64,000 nt of DNA. Source: Paenibacillus sp. JZ16. Its GTDB lineage: Bacteria; Bacillota; Bacilli; Paenibacillales; Paenibacillaceae. The position numbers were made by a program, and so were the translations under genes. Where the stretch lies: assembly GCF_015326965.1 (NCBI RefSeq), contig NZ_CP017659.1, positions 3,724,501-3,788,500 on the forward strand. Reading direction: 5' to 3'. The notes beneath the pieces were generated by a model. It was not told where the DNA came from, made no database searches, and worked only from the letters and a program-made list of their open reading frames with translations. Of the stretch, positions 46,779 to 56,400 are shown piece by piece; positions within the stretch are counted from its first letter, which is position 1, and every line of letters starts with the position of its first letter.

Positions 46779-47105
46779 AAGACCCCCGGAGATCCGGAGT
46801 CTTCGACACAAGTTTTTGAATTGTTTAAACATCCATTCAGTTTTTATGCTGGTCGGCTATTTATAATTTGTCTATTGCGAATCACGAGTGCCTTCAACAA
46901 ATCTCGAATTCTAGGGATTGTACTTTTTTCAGAGTTTTTGAAGCCTATTAGATCGAAGAAATGTTCGAATCCTCCTCGGTCTCAACTAAGACATAACCTT
47001 CTCTGCGTAAAAAAGTGTTATATTATATCCCTCATCCCGACCCACTCCCAAAAAAGATTTTCTTGCAAAACACCTGAAAATTGTCGTCTTTGCTTCTTTT
47101 ACGAA
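46779..47105 (-). pseudogene. Decayed copy of the cold-shock gene with its terminator and leader
   Basis: Between about 46861 and 47010 the DNA follows the csp gene at 43686-43883 base by base with many substitutions and gaps. Shared words include GAGTGCCTTCAAC, ATCTCGAATTCTA, TTGAAGCC, ATAACC and TCTCTGCGT (plus strand). The frame is destroyed, so it is not translated as a cold-shock protein. The terminator hairpin (46779-46803 versus 43597-43620) and the leader (near 47045-47105) are also duplicated. The whole csp locus was therefore copied and then lost function. It is AT-enriched relative to the intact copy. Confidence 0.8.
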
Positions 47106-47129
47106 CGCAAATATTAAATGAGGCAGTGA

Positions 47130-47792
47130 CTATTTTAGACTTCTTTTGTATTCTTTAGCAGGATTACCGAATACAATCCTTTCGGCATCAATATCATTAA
47201 GAACATTAGAACCCATCCCTACAAAAGCATAATCTTCTATTCGAACACGTTCCCTTACTGTCGAATTCAGCCCTATAAATACACCATTAGCCACATTAAT
47301 AAATGATCCTAAGCATGTAGATGCAGCAATAAAGTTGTTACTTTCTAAATTAGTATCGTGTTCCACTACAACATTCGAATTGATAATATTAAAATCTCCT
47401 AATGTTACATTGGCTTGTACAGAACTATGTGATAACACCACATTTCCAAAGCCCATCTTGCAGCTTTTAGAAATATAAGAGTTAGGATGTATAAAATTAC
47501 AAAACTTCTCACGAGGAATATCATAACTCTTCAGCAATTGAACTCTCTCTCTCATTTTATCAGGATTATATAGAGCGTATAGAAATCCAATATCTGAATA
47601 ATGGCTATACATAGCATTTAAATCTCTTGTTTTACACAATATAGGATGGCCATTAATATTTTCACCAAAGGCAGGATCATCAAACGCATAACCCAAAAAT
47701 TCTGCTTTTGCTCCGTAGGACCGATGAGCATCTACAATTTGTTCCGCAATATTAACCGCGGTGCCTTTTCCTCCAATAACTATTATTTTCAT
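47130..47792 (-). CDS. Sugar O/N-acyltransferase, NeuD/PglD family
   Basis: A 220-residue enzyme starting at the ATG at 47792, with AGAGGA upstream. An N-terminal Rossmann-like part (MKIIVIGGKGTAVNIAEQI) is followed by a left-handed beta-helix (about residues 95-200) made of hexapeptide repeats (GFGNVVLSHSSVQANVTLGD, IGLNSTVRERVRIEDY). The end GNPAKEYKRSLK is the usual tail. Enzymes of this family acetylate amino sugars such as bacillosamine or sialic acid. The neighbouring aminotransferase would make the amino sugar, so the two could act in sequence. A longer frame to 47849 overlaps the upstream wbqC-like gene. Confidence 0.85.
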   Translation of the reverse strand: MKIIVIGGKGTAVNIAEQIVDAHRSYGAKAEFLGYAFDDPAFGENINGHPILCKTRDLNAMYSHYSDIGFLYALYNPDKMRERVQLLKSYDIPREKFCNFIHPNSYISKSCKMGFGNVVLSHSSVQANVTLGDFNIINSNVVVEHDTNLESNNFIAASTCLGSFINVANGVFIGLNSTVRERVRIEDYAFVGMGSNVLNDIDAERIVFGNPAKEYKRSLK

Positions 47793-47814
47793 GAGTTCCT
47801 CTCCCATTAAATAA

Positions 47815-48522
47815 CTACTTGAATAATTCATACTTAAGCAGCAATTCACTTATTTCGCTTTTTGAATTAAACATTAGAACATCTATAATTGAAAGATTAG
47901 ATACAAACTCATCATTGTTAAATTGTGGATATCTGATGCCGTTAGTTTTAAGGAAGCTAAGTTGGATACCATTTATATCAAACTGATTTTTCGAATATAA
48001 ATTAGTTCCACCAATTGGATTTATATAATGGTCTCCCTTTAGTAAACTAACTATATCAATAATGGCATCTTCTCCTTTAAGACTAGGATCTCTATTGATT
48101 TCAGACGAGAGTAGCAAAGGAGTCTTAATATCAAGATGCTTACATATTTTAGAAATATGATTGGAAATAAATTCAGAAATATTTTGAGTATTGAACTGAA
48201 ATATATCAGTAATCAAATTCATTGTATCTTTAAAATAAGGCGCTTTTGAATAAAAATACTCTAAACTTTTCAATAATTTCTTACTTTCATTATCAAACTC
48301 CTCCGAGAACTTTCTTTCATTAATATTTAAGGTTGAAGAATCTTTTTTTAAGCTCATTGTAAAGAGGAATGGTTGATCCTTATTTAGTAATCTATTCCGG
48401 TTGATCCATCCTCTATTTATATATTGAACATCATCATATATGACAAACAAATCTGAACAATTAATTAGTTGAAAATAACCGATATATGGAAATAAATATG
48501 GTTGCATTATCCCTACCTTCAT
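47815..48522 (-). CDS. WbqC-like family protein
   Basis: A 235-residue protein beginning MKVGIMQPYLFPYIGYFQLI, the hallmark of the WbqC family (PF08889). A second block is DLFVIYDDVQYINRGWINRN. These genes occur in O-antigen and amino-sugar clusters and may transfer amino acids or related groups to an amino sugar, but no reaction is firmly known to me. Its ATG overlaps the stop of the aminotransferase gene by four bases, and it is followed by the NeuD-like gene, so the three seem to be a coupled sugar-modification set. Confidence 0.85.
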   Translation of the reverse strand: MKVGIMQPYLFPYIGYFQLINCSDLFVIYDDVQYINRGWINRNRLLNKDQPFLFTMSLKKDSSTLNINERKFSEEFDNESKKLLKSLEYFYSKAPYFKDTMNLITDIFQFNTQNISEFISNHISKICKHLDIKTPLLLSSEINRDPSLKGEDAIIDIVSLLKGDHYINPIGGTNLYSKNQFDINGIQLSFLKTNGIRYPQFNNDEFVSNLSIIDVLMFNSKSEISELLLKYELFK

Positions 48523-49601
48523 TTCACCAACGCCTCTTTCACTGTTTGAATAATTCTTCGCTGGTCATTAATATCAAGGGAATCGTACAATGGAAGACAA
48601 AGTATCCTGCTTGAAACTGAATTAGAGACAGGCATGAATCTCGACTCTACATAATCCAACCTATCTAAGGAAGGGTGAAAATATCTTCTTGGAATAATAC
48701 CCTTAAGGGATAGTTGCTCTCTGACAAGCAACAGTGATTGTTCGTCTTCTAATATAATAGGAAAGTAACTAAAGTTATTTGAGCAATTAAGGTTTTGTTT
48801 TTGTAGCTTCACCAGTGGATCAAATTGAAAAGCAGCCTCATATGCCCTGAACAATTTCTCGCGTTTCTCATTAATTTTTTCTATATCATCTAATACGCAA
48901 AGCCCCATAGCCGCTTGAAACTCATTCATTTTTGCATTTATGCCAAGATAGCGCACTCTGTCTGGGCCATCTATTCCAAAGTCAATCATTTTTCGAGCCT
49001 TCACATATAAATCCCTATCCTTAATAATTAAAGCCCCACCTTCAATAGTATGAAATAACTTAGTAGCATGAAAGCTTAGTATAGAGATGTCTCCAAAGTT
49101 TAGGATGCTTTGATTTTTATACCTAACTCCAAAAGCATGAGCAGCGTCATATACCACTTTTAAGTTGTATTCTTTAGCAATTGCCTCGACTTCATTTATG
49201 TCGCAACCATTTCCAAAAACATGCACGGGAACTATCGCTGTTGTTGAATCAGTTATATTTCTTTCAATTTCATCAGGGTTAATATTCAAAGTTTCTTCAT
49301 CTATATCAGTAAATACTGGTTTTAAATCTTCCCACACTAAACTACTTGTAGTAGCGACAAAAGAAAAAGGAGTTGTAATAACTTCTCCTTGTAATCCCAA
49401 TAATTTATAAGCAACGGATAAAGCTAAGGTGCCGTTAGAGACAAGCAGAATGTTCTCTACTCCTAAATATGAGGCTAATCGCCTCTCTAATTCTAATAGT
49501 AATTCGCCGTTATTGGTTAATCTCTCCGAACGGAAGATTTGAGAAACATAGTGATTAAACTTTTCCTCATCAGGCAGATAAGGTTTTGTAACAAATATCA
49601 T
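48519..49601 (-). CDS. DegT/DnrJ/EryC1/StrS-type PLP aminotransferase
   Basis: A 360-residue aminotransferase that converts a nucleotide-linked keto sugar to an amino sugar. The PLP Lys is in LSFHATKLFHTIEGGALI, the cofactor-binding Asp in VVYDAAHAFGV, and VSNGTLALSVAYKLLGL forms the phosphate loop. The C-terminal segment ILCLPLYDSLDINDQRRI is typical. It precedes WbqC- and NeuD-like genes, matching the order of steps amination then acylation. The nucleotide sugar dehydratase expected before it is not in the window, so it must be encoded elsewhere. Confidence 0.9.
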   Translation of the reverse strand: MIFVTKPYLPDEEKFNHYVSQIFRSERLTNNGELLLELERRLASYLGVENILLVSNGTLALSVAYKLLGLQGEVITTPFSFVATTSSLVWEDLKPVFTDIDEETLNINPDEIERNITDSTTAIVPVHVFGNGCDINEVEAIAKEYNLKVVYDAAHAFGVRYKNQSILNFGDISILSFHATKLFHTIEGGALIIKDRDLYVKARKMIDFGIDGPDRVRYLGINAKMNEFQAAMGLCVLDDIEKINEKREKLFRAYEAAFQFDPLVKLQKQNLNCSNNFSYFPIILEDEQSLLLVREQLSLKGIIPRRYFHPSLDRLDYVESRFMPVSNSVSSRILCLPLYDSLDINDQRRIIQTVKEALVK

Positions 49602-49616
49602 CGAGTTTTTCCTTCT

Positions 49617-50981
49617 TTACTTAGTAGGATTAGACCATTGCAGGTTAGAGACAATAGAATCAAACGCAAAGTTATATTGGTCCGCTATAGCTAGTAACAA
49701 TTCCAGTGCATATTTCCTGTTACTTGGCCAAATGTACGTTAGCCTCCAACGTATATAATTAAATATTCTAATTTGCAACCAAAGCTCTAAATCTTCTACA
49801 TTCATTCCTTTTGCCAATGCAAATGTATATAGTCTTTCAAATTCCTCAACGGTAGAAAAATCTCGATCACTTGGCATATTATTTGATAAATTCTCGCCAT
49901 GTACTCTGTAAACTCCGACATGGTTTTCGATAAATGCTACATCACCAAGTAACATCAATTTTAAATATAGAAAAGTATCCTGACTGTACACTTCTTCTAA
50001 AAGACACCCCATACGAATTGCATCATCCTTACGAAACATCGATGTGAGTGTGCTCGGAATTGGTGGATATTTTACTTTTTGATAATTCAAAAAGTAATCG
50101 AGACCATCAACCCTGCTTTCTATATTTAAATTGGTTCCGTTAAAACCTTGTGGGGACTGCGTATTCATAATTTTTACATTAGCAAACACGAGTGAGATAT
50201 CTTGATTAGATTCTAATATTGCTACTGCTTTACTAATATAGTCTGTTTGTGTTAAATAATCATCGTGATTAATAAATAATACATATTTTGCTTGAGCGTA
50301 TTTGTATAATAATTGCTGAGAATTTATGCTCGAACCAAGGTTCACCTTGTTTTGAACGTAACGCACTCTTGAATCGTCTTTATATTCACTCATCACTTCA
50401 AAGGTGCCATCTGTGGAGCAATCATCTGCAATGATGATTTCTAAATTAGAAAAATCCTGCGCCAATACACTATCTATCGCTTCTTTCAAATATTCCTTCA
50501 TGTTATACGTTGGAATTAGAACGCTAACAATTGGGGTAGTCTTGTTATCTAAACATTCCTTCTCTTCTAACGGGATTTCTTTACCCTTACTCGATAGTTT
50601 AACAATTACATCGTTAATTTGTACTATTAGCTCCTCAGAAGCATTTTTTTTTGCATTCTGATAACAATGTAAAGCTCCAACTAAGTCTCCCTTAATTTCA
50701 TGAAAATATCCGAAGTTAAACCAAAGGTCTGGGTTATCTTTATCTAAAGTAAGTCCCATTCGTAATGCTTGCTCAGCACGATTCATATTACCTTCCATAA
50801 TTGCAACTACTGATTCAACCGAATAGATTTCAATATTTCTAGGATCTAATCTCCTATATTCTCTAATAAGATGATTTGCATCATCAAAGCGACCATCTTC
50901 TAAGAGGTTCTCAATATCATTTTTAAATTGATTGTAATAATCACTAATTACATTTACCATGTATAATGATGTCCCTTCCAT
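49617..50981 (-). CDS. Family 2 glycosyltransferase with N-terminal TPR region
   Basis: A 454-residue protein. Residues of about 15-125 are helical TPR-like repeats (LLEDGRFDDANHLIREYRRL, PDLWFNFGYFHEIKGDLVGA). A GT-A domain follows from about 150: VSVLIPTYNMKEYLKEAIDS, IIIADDCSTDGTFEV, and FINHDDYL, the last in place of a DxD. A C-terminal helical part of about 150 residues ends the protein. TPR plus GT2 is frequent in flagellin or peptide glycosyltransferases. The start could also be the ATG at 50960. Its position 15 bases before the aminotransferase gene indicates one operon. Confidence 0.85.
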   Translation of the reverse strand: MEGTSLYMVNVISDYYNQFKNDIENLLEDGRFDDANHLIREYRRLDPRNIEIYSVESVVAIMEGNMNRAEQALRMGLTLDKDNPDLWFNFGYFHEIKGDLVGALHCYQNAKKNASEELIVQINDVIVKLSSKGKEIPLEEKECLDNKTTPIVSVLIPTYNMKEYLKEAIDSVLAQDFSNLEIIIADDCSTDGTFEVMSEYKDDSRVRYVQNKVNLGSSINSQQLLYKYAQAKYVLFINHDDYLTQTDYISKAVAILESNQDISLVFANVKIMNTQSPQGFNGTNLNIESRVDGLDYFLNYQKVKYPPIPSTLTSMFRKDDAIRMGCLLEEVYSQDTFLYLKLMLLGDVAFIENHVGVYRVHGENLSNNMPSDRDFSTVEEFERLYTFALAKGMNVEDLELWLQIRIFNYIRWRLTYIWPSNRKYALELLLAIADQYNFAFDSIVSNLQWSNPTK

Positions 50982-51018
50982 TTAATACTTTAATTTGAAT
51001 GTAATATAGATGCATTAT

Positions 51019-52221
51019 TTATACTTTCATATCCTTTACAAGCACAGACACATGTGCCAGTGAATAGTAATTATTCAACTTAAGCTCTTCAAGAACAGAT
51101 TTGATGTAACGATTATTATGTTCCATAACCTTTGCGTAAGATTGAACAACTCGAATAACTAGTTCATCATCTAATGATTTGTGTTTACCTGATACTCCTA
51201 CTAAATGAATCTTCAATAAAGCGTACAACGTCGCAATAATAACGAATTCATCAAATAAAGAGCTATTCCTACCATCACTGCTTGGAAACAACAAATTATA
51301 TACCAAATTCACTACATAGTTTTCCAAAATATATTCCTTAGTTTGCATATAAGGAAAATAATAATCATTGAAGTTAGTTTTATAACATTCTTTAAACGAA
51401 TCGAAATTTGAATTTTCATCCACTTGATTAAAACCCTCGATCATTTCTTTCATTGTTATTAAATACCTGTCGCTTTCTATCCCTAATTTTGTTCTGTATT
51501 TGATAAGCTCAAAAAGAACTTGTAGTTGAACATCTAAGTTAGTATTTAAGTTACAGATAGAAGCTAGAAAATTGGAATCCTTTAGGTTCGCTTGATATAA
51601 TTCTATTATCTGCGGTATTTTACTCTCATTCGCATTATTTATTTCTGTTTGCAGAGCATTAATAAACATGCCCAACACCAACATGCGGTCCCCTAAGCTT
51701 ATTTGGCGTGATTGCAAGATCTCGATTGCAAGCATACGAACTGGCCAGAAATAACTTTTTATTCCGTTAGATGATTCCGAATCTTGGTATCTATATAGTG
51801 GCCACACTGGATTTATCTCAAAATCAAGTGACTCAAATTCAATTCCATTAGGTTGTAATAATGCAAGTCTGGCGACCTCGGGACACGAAACTCTAGCTGA
51901 AAGTTCTAAATTATCATCAACCTTATTAAGATTCCTTGGGTAACTTTGGCAAGTTACAGACAACGCTTCTTCTCCAAGCTCTTTTTGGATCTGACACCAT
52001 TTATCCTCTGTTAACATGGAACAACAGCCATTACTGCCCATAATAAATCGTGCATACAGTTCGTCACTTTTTATATCACTTGTCTTTATTCGTTTAACAT
52101 TATCTTTTAACTTTGTACGTAACTCATTATCATTTAATTTTTGATATTTTTTATATGTTTTTTTATCGATAGTAACAGTCCACCCTGAACAACAAGTATC
52201 CGCACATTCCCCCCTATACAT
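51019..52221 (-). CDS. fliB: Flagellin lysine N-methylase (FliB-type), N-terminus frameshifted
   Basis: A 400-residue protein with the Cys-rich FliB signature: GECADTCCSGWTVTIDKKT near the start, then GSNGCCSM, WCQIQKEL and SVTCQSYPR. These probably bind a metal cluster used for SAM-dependent methylation of flagellin lysines. The readable frame begins at an ATG at 52221. The expected family start lies in another frame: from ATG 52265 (GGGGAG seven bases upstream) comes MLQGTLIPKYMKDFKCIGG, which would join GECADTCC if the G6 run at 52209-52214 had seven Gs. As given, that frame stops after 43 residues. AAGGA before 52221 could allow a shortened product that keeps the cysteines. It lies between two glycosyltransferase genes near fliD. 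Confidence 0.8.
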   Translation of the reverse strand: MYRGECADTCCSGWTVTIDKKTYKKYQKLNDNELRTKLKDNVKRIKTSDIKSDELYARFIMGSNGCCSMLTEDKWCQIQKELGEEALSVTCQSYPRNLNKVDDNLELSARVSCPEVARLALLQPNGIEFESLDFEINPVWPLYRYQDSESSNGIKSYFWPVRMLAIEILQSRQISLGDRMLVLGMFINALQTEINNANESKIPQIIELYQANLKDSNFLASICNLNTNLDVQLQVLFELIKYRTKLGIESDRYLITMKEMIEGFNQVDENSNFDSFKECYKTNFNDYYFPYMQTKEYILENYVVNLVYNLLFPSSDGRNSSLFDEFVIIATLYALLKIHLVGVSGKHKSLDDELVIRVVQSYAKVMEHNNRYIKSVLEELKLNNYYSLAHVSVLVKDMKV

Positions 52222-52302
52222 TTAAAATCCTTCATATACTTAGGAATTAATGTTCCCTGAAGCATGTTTAATCTCCCCTTTTCTCCAAATACGTTAATAC
52301 TA

Positions 52303-53397
52303 TTATTCATTAGTTATCAGTTGCAATCTATCCATCGCTGGTTTATAGTTTTCCAAGCTGCTTTCTTGATAAGCAGCAATAGCCCCTTTTTTATCTCCAG
52401 TTAATTCTTTGAAAATCCCTAGATTATAGAATGCCTTATAAGATCCAACCCCAGAAACTGTCTCGTATTTTCTTGAATCCGGTTCACCTAGAGCAATACA
52501 CGCTTCAAAAATTCCAGGTATTAAATCAATATGATTAACTGACTTCATTTTTGTTAAGGTACATCCATACAAAAAATATAGATCCGTGTAATCAGGGTAT
52601 CTATCTATCGCTGAATAAAGCAACGCAAGTAATGTCTCGAATTTGGAATTTTCTAGTAATGTCCATCCATACGTTTGGATGATGGTACTATGAAAAATTT
52701 CATTACCATTAGCAGACCTATACGCTTTATTCAAGTAATGTTCTGCTTTGTCATGTTCACCATTAACTGAATATGTCCTACCTATTTGAAAGTTCAAGTA
52801 AGAATCTTCTGGTTTATCTCGTAGTTCAGAAAATAACAATTCTAAATTCCTTTGGATCTTATTATTTCGAGCAACTCTTTCTTTAGAGTAACCATCATGC
52901 ATAACTTTCAATTCAGTATCGAAATATGATAGTGATCTATTTTTAGAGTGTATTTGTTCGTGTACAGCACCTTCAAAAAAAATGTCGGTACTGTTACTGA
53001 ACAATCTGGCTGCCGATGATCTTGTTGTTTCATTATCCTCCGTTTGATTAATTATGCTTAATCTTCCAATCATACTATTATTCTCTACTATAAAATTATA
53101 GCTTCGTTGCAATAATTCTTGTTGATCAGCCACAAGTATTTCATCTGCATCTATCATTAATATAACTGGTTTGCTGGCAATCCTTATGAGTTCGTTACGA
53201 ACCATAGAAAAGCTATTATTCCAGGAAGTTTGTTCTACAATAACCTTTTTGCATTTGGCAATCTCTACTGTTTTATCAGTAGAGCCGGTATCTAGAACAA
53301 TTACTTCTTCTACGTAAGGACTGATCGAATCAATACATTGGGCAATAACGTTTTCTTCATTTTTTGTCATAATACAAGCGGATATTGGCTGCTTCAT
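52303..53397 (-). CDS. Family 2 glycosyltransferase (SunS-like, with TPR tail)
   Basis: A 364-residue protein. The GT-A domain occupies the first 220 residues: ISACIMTKNEENVIAQCIDS, EVIVLDTGSTDKTVEIAK and the metal-binding VILMIDADEIL with a DxD. The C-terminal 140 residues are TPR-like helices (PEDSYLNFQIGRTYSVNGEH, KAEHYLNKAYRSA). This type includes glycosyltransferases acting on peptides or flagellin. It is separated by a terminator from the VWA protein gene, and by about 80 bases from fliB. AGGAG supports the start. Confidence 0.87.
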   Translation of the reverse strand: MKQPISACIMTKNEENVIAQCIDSISPYVEEVIVLDTGSTDKTVEIAKCKKVIVEQTSWNNSFSMVRNELIRIASKPVILMIDADEILVADQQELLQRSYNFIVENNSMIGRLSIINQTEDNETTRSSAARLFSNSTDIFFEGAVHEQIHSKNRSLSYFDTELKVMHDGYSKERVARNNKIQRNLELLFSELRDKPEDSYLNFQIGRTYSVNGEHDKAEHYLNKAYRSANGNEIFHSTIIQTYGWTLLENSKFETLLALLYSAIDRYPDYTDLYFLYGCTLTKMKSVNHIDLIPGIFEACIALGEPDSRKYETVSGVGSYKAFYNLGIFKELTGDKKGAIAAYQESSLENYKPAMDRLQLITNE

Positions 53398-53423
53398 TAA
53401 GTGAATCTCCTATGGATAAATAA

Positions 53424-53462
53424 TAAAAACAGGTGCCTAAATGGCTTAGACACCTGTTTGGG
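53424..53462 (-). terminator. Terminator of the VWA/IPT protein gene
   Basis: On the minus strand AAACAGGTGTCTAA pairs with TTAGGCACCTGTTT (one mismatch) around a five-base loop, followed by TTATT. It directly follows the stop of the VWA protein. Confidence 0.88.
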
Positions 53463-53466
53463 AGCC

Positions 53467-56400
53467 TTATTGATACGTAAACCCTTGTGTTATTATTATA
53501 AATTGACCATCAGGATTAATGACTTTAACATCTACCGGGCCTGTCTTGGAACTAATAGGTAATCTAAACCTTAATTGCTTACTACTTAAAAAAGAAGTCA
53601 GTACTGGAGTTGAATTGTCCACTGACACTTTAGCACCTTCAACAAAGTTATCTCCGTTAACATACACAAACATATTACTGTCTTTTAATCCAGTATTTGG
53701 AGTGATAGAAGTCACTATAGGCGCTGGCTTCATTGGTTTGGGTTCAAATGTTATTCCTTCAGCAAGAGTTATAGATTGGCCATCAGGATTAACCAATCTA
53801 ACCGATACAGTTTCAGGGTTAGACCAAATCGGCACTCTAAAACGTATCTGCTTATCACTTAAATAACTTACTGTAACTTCTTTATCTGCAATAAATGCTT
53901 TTACACCGTATTGCAAATTATTACCATCAAGTAAAACTAATTCTGCTGAGTCCAACACCATATGATTCGGTGTTAATTTCGTGATTACTGGCGGAGGAGG
54001 AAGAATAAATTCCAAGCTACTTGTAGTAAGCTGCCCATCCGGATTTGTCACTGATACTTCAATGGTTTCTGCTTTTGGCCATGATGGTACACGAACGCGA
54101 AGTTGTTTATCAGATAAGAACGATGCCGAGATGGTCTGATTACCAAATTTGACGACTGATTGAGCATTGAAATTCTCACCATTTATATAAACAAATTCTC
54201 CTCCAGTAAGAACGGCCTTATTTGGACTAAGCTCTGTGATTTGAGGTGCTGGCCCAAGTGCTGGAGGAGTAAAAGTAAACGTAGACTCACCCTCCAATCC
54301 ATCTGGATTAATGACTTTAAGAACAACCGCTTCTGGTGCCGTCCATAAAGGAGCCCTCACCCTTAATTGACTATTGCTTAGAAATGAAACTGTTACCTCA
54401 GTACCACCAAAATACACCTTTGCCCCTTGTTTAAAATGATTACCATTAATGAAGACAAAGTACCCACCTGTCATCTCACCAGAGTCAGGAGACAACGACA
54501 AAATTGCAGGGGCTGGATCTGGAGCTGGGTTTGTAAAGTGAAGGGATTGATTTAATACATGACTCTGGCCATCGGGATTCATTACTTTAACATCAACAGT
54601 CTCCTCTTGGCTCCATGTTGGTGCTCTAAAGCGAAGCTGCTGAGGACTGAGAAAAGATACAGACGAAAGTTTGAAATCATTCAGCCATACACTTGCACCA
54701 TTCTGGAAGTTTTCACCTTCGATAAATATAAACTCGTCACTCGTTCTCACCATTTCATTTGGTGTTATTTTTAGAATTTTAGGTTCTGGTAGTGGCGGTG
54801 GAGCGAGATATTCATAAGCATCACTTAATATGACTTCTCGTTGGTAATTATCAACGATTTTTAAATCTACTTTACCAGCTTCTAATGCCTTAGGAGCCCT
54901 AATAGAAAGCTGTTCATTCGATATAAATGAATGGATAATTTTGGTATTATCAATGTATACTGATAAAGTATTACTAAATTCTTTACCGTTTATATAAATC
55001 ATATTTCCACCTTCAAGCGGACCGCTCGTTGGCGATATAGAACTCACTTCGAATACTGGTGGTAGCTTATAAGTATAGGCCTGCTCCAACTTTGACAACT
55101 TACCATCAGGATTTTTAACAGTTATATCAACAGTTTCTTCAGTCGTCCATTGTGGTGATCTAACCCTCAAATGATTTTTATCTAGGTAGCTTGGCGAAAT
55201 TTCTTTATCCTTAAACAGTACCTTTGACTCGGGCAGAAAATTCTGGCCTTCTATTACAATAAGATCTCCGCCAGTTACCAATCCTTCATTTGGACTGATC
55301 TTCTCAATTATTGGTGCCGGATATTCATAGTTAAATCCTTTTTCTAATGTTGCAATTTGTCCATCAGGATTCATAACAACAACATTGACTGCCTCCGCTC
55401 TACTCCAAACTGGTGTTGAAACTTTCAACTCCGTTGAGGAGACATATTCAGCTTGTAATGTATATGAATTGAATTTAACTACTGCACCATCTCTAAAATG
55501 ATCACCTGTTATCAAAACACTGTCGCCACCAGTAATTAATCCAGATGAAGGGGTTATATCATGAATGACTGGACCTTCCAAATATTCATAAGCATTTGGC
55601 ATCACTGTCTCAGTTCCATCAGGATTAACTACTTGGACATCAACTTTTCCAGGCTCTGATGAACTAGGTGCGATAATTGAAATAAGCGTAGAGGTGGTAC
55701 TTTTTACAACTGCTTCGTTTTCTCCAAGCTTGACCTTCGCACCTTGCATGAAATATTTACCTGATATTTTTATTTCATTGCCACCACCGATAGGGCCTAT
55801 TTTAGGATTAAGGTCAGTAATTTCAGGAATAGCAAAGTATCTATATGTAGTAGTTGCAAACTGTCCATCTTTATTTGTAACTTTTACATCAGTTATACCT
55901 TGCACCCCTGGTGGTGTTGTAATAATAATTTGGGTTGAATCTATAAACTGAACCGAAGTAGCATCTTTCGTTCCGAAAGTGACCTTAGGATTATCAAGGA
56001 AGTTTTCTCCATTTATAGCTACTGTTTCTCCCCCATTAATTAATCCATTATCCTCTACGATTGAGCTGATTATAGGAGCAGGATACGACACTTTTATCAC
56101 AGGGTGGCTCACATTAAAATGATGTGGTGCTCCTGTATAATCTTTATAAGTAACGTTAATTTCTTCTGCACCAACAGATATCGAGCCGGTTGCTGCTCCT
56201 GATTTATGGCGAATTTTATAGTGTAAAGATAATTTCTCTTCCTTAAGCTCATTAAACTTCCATTCAAGTTTATTCCCAATTACTGTTGGCTGTGGAATAT
56301 TGTCCTGATAAGAATTTGGTACTATCTCAAATTCTGGGCTCACAGTGTCAGTGATAATAACATCATAAGCACTAGCCACGCCAATTTCATCAACTATAGC

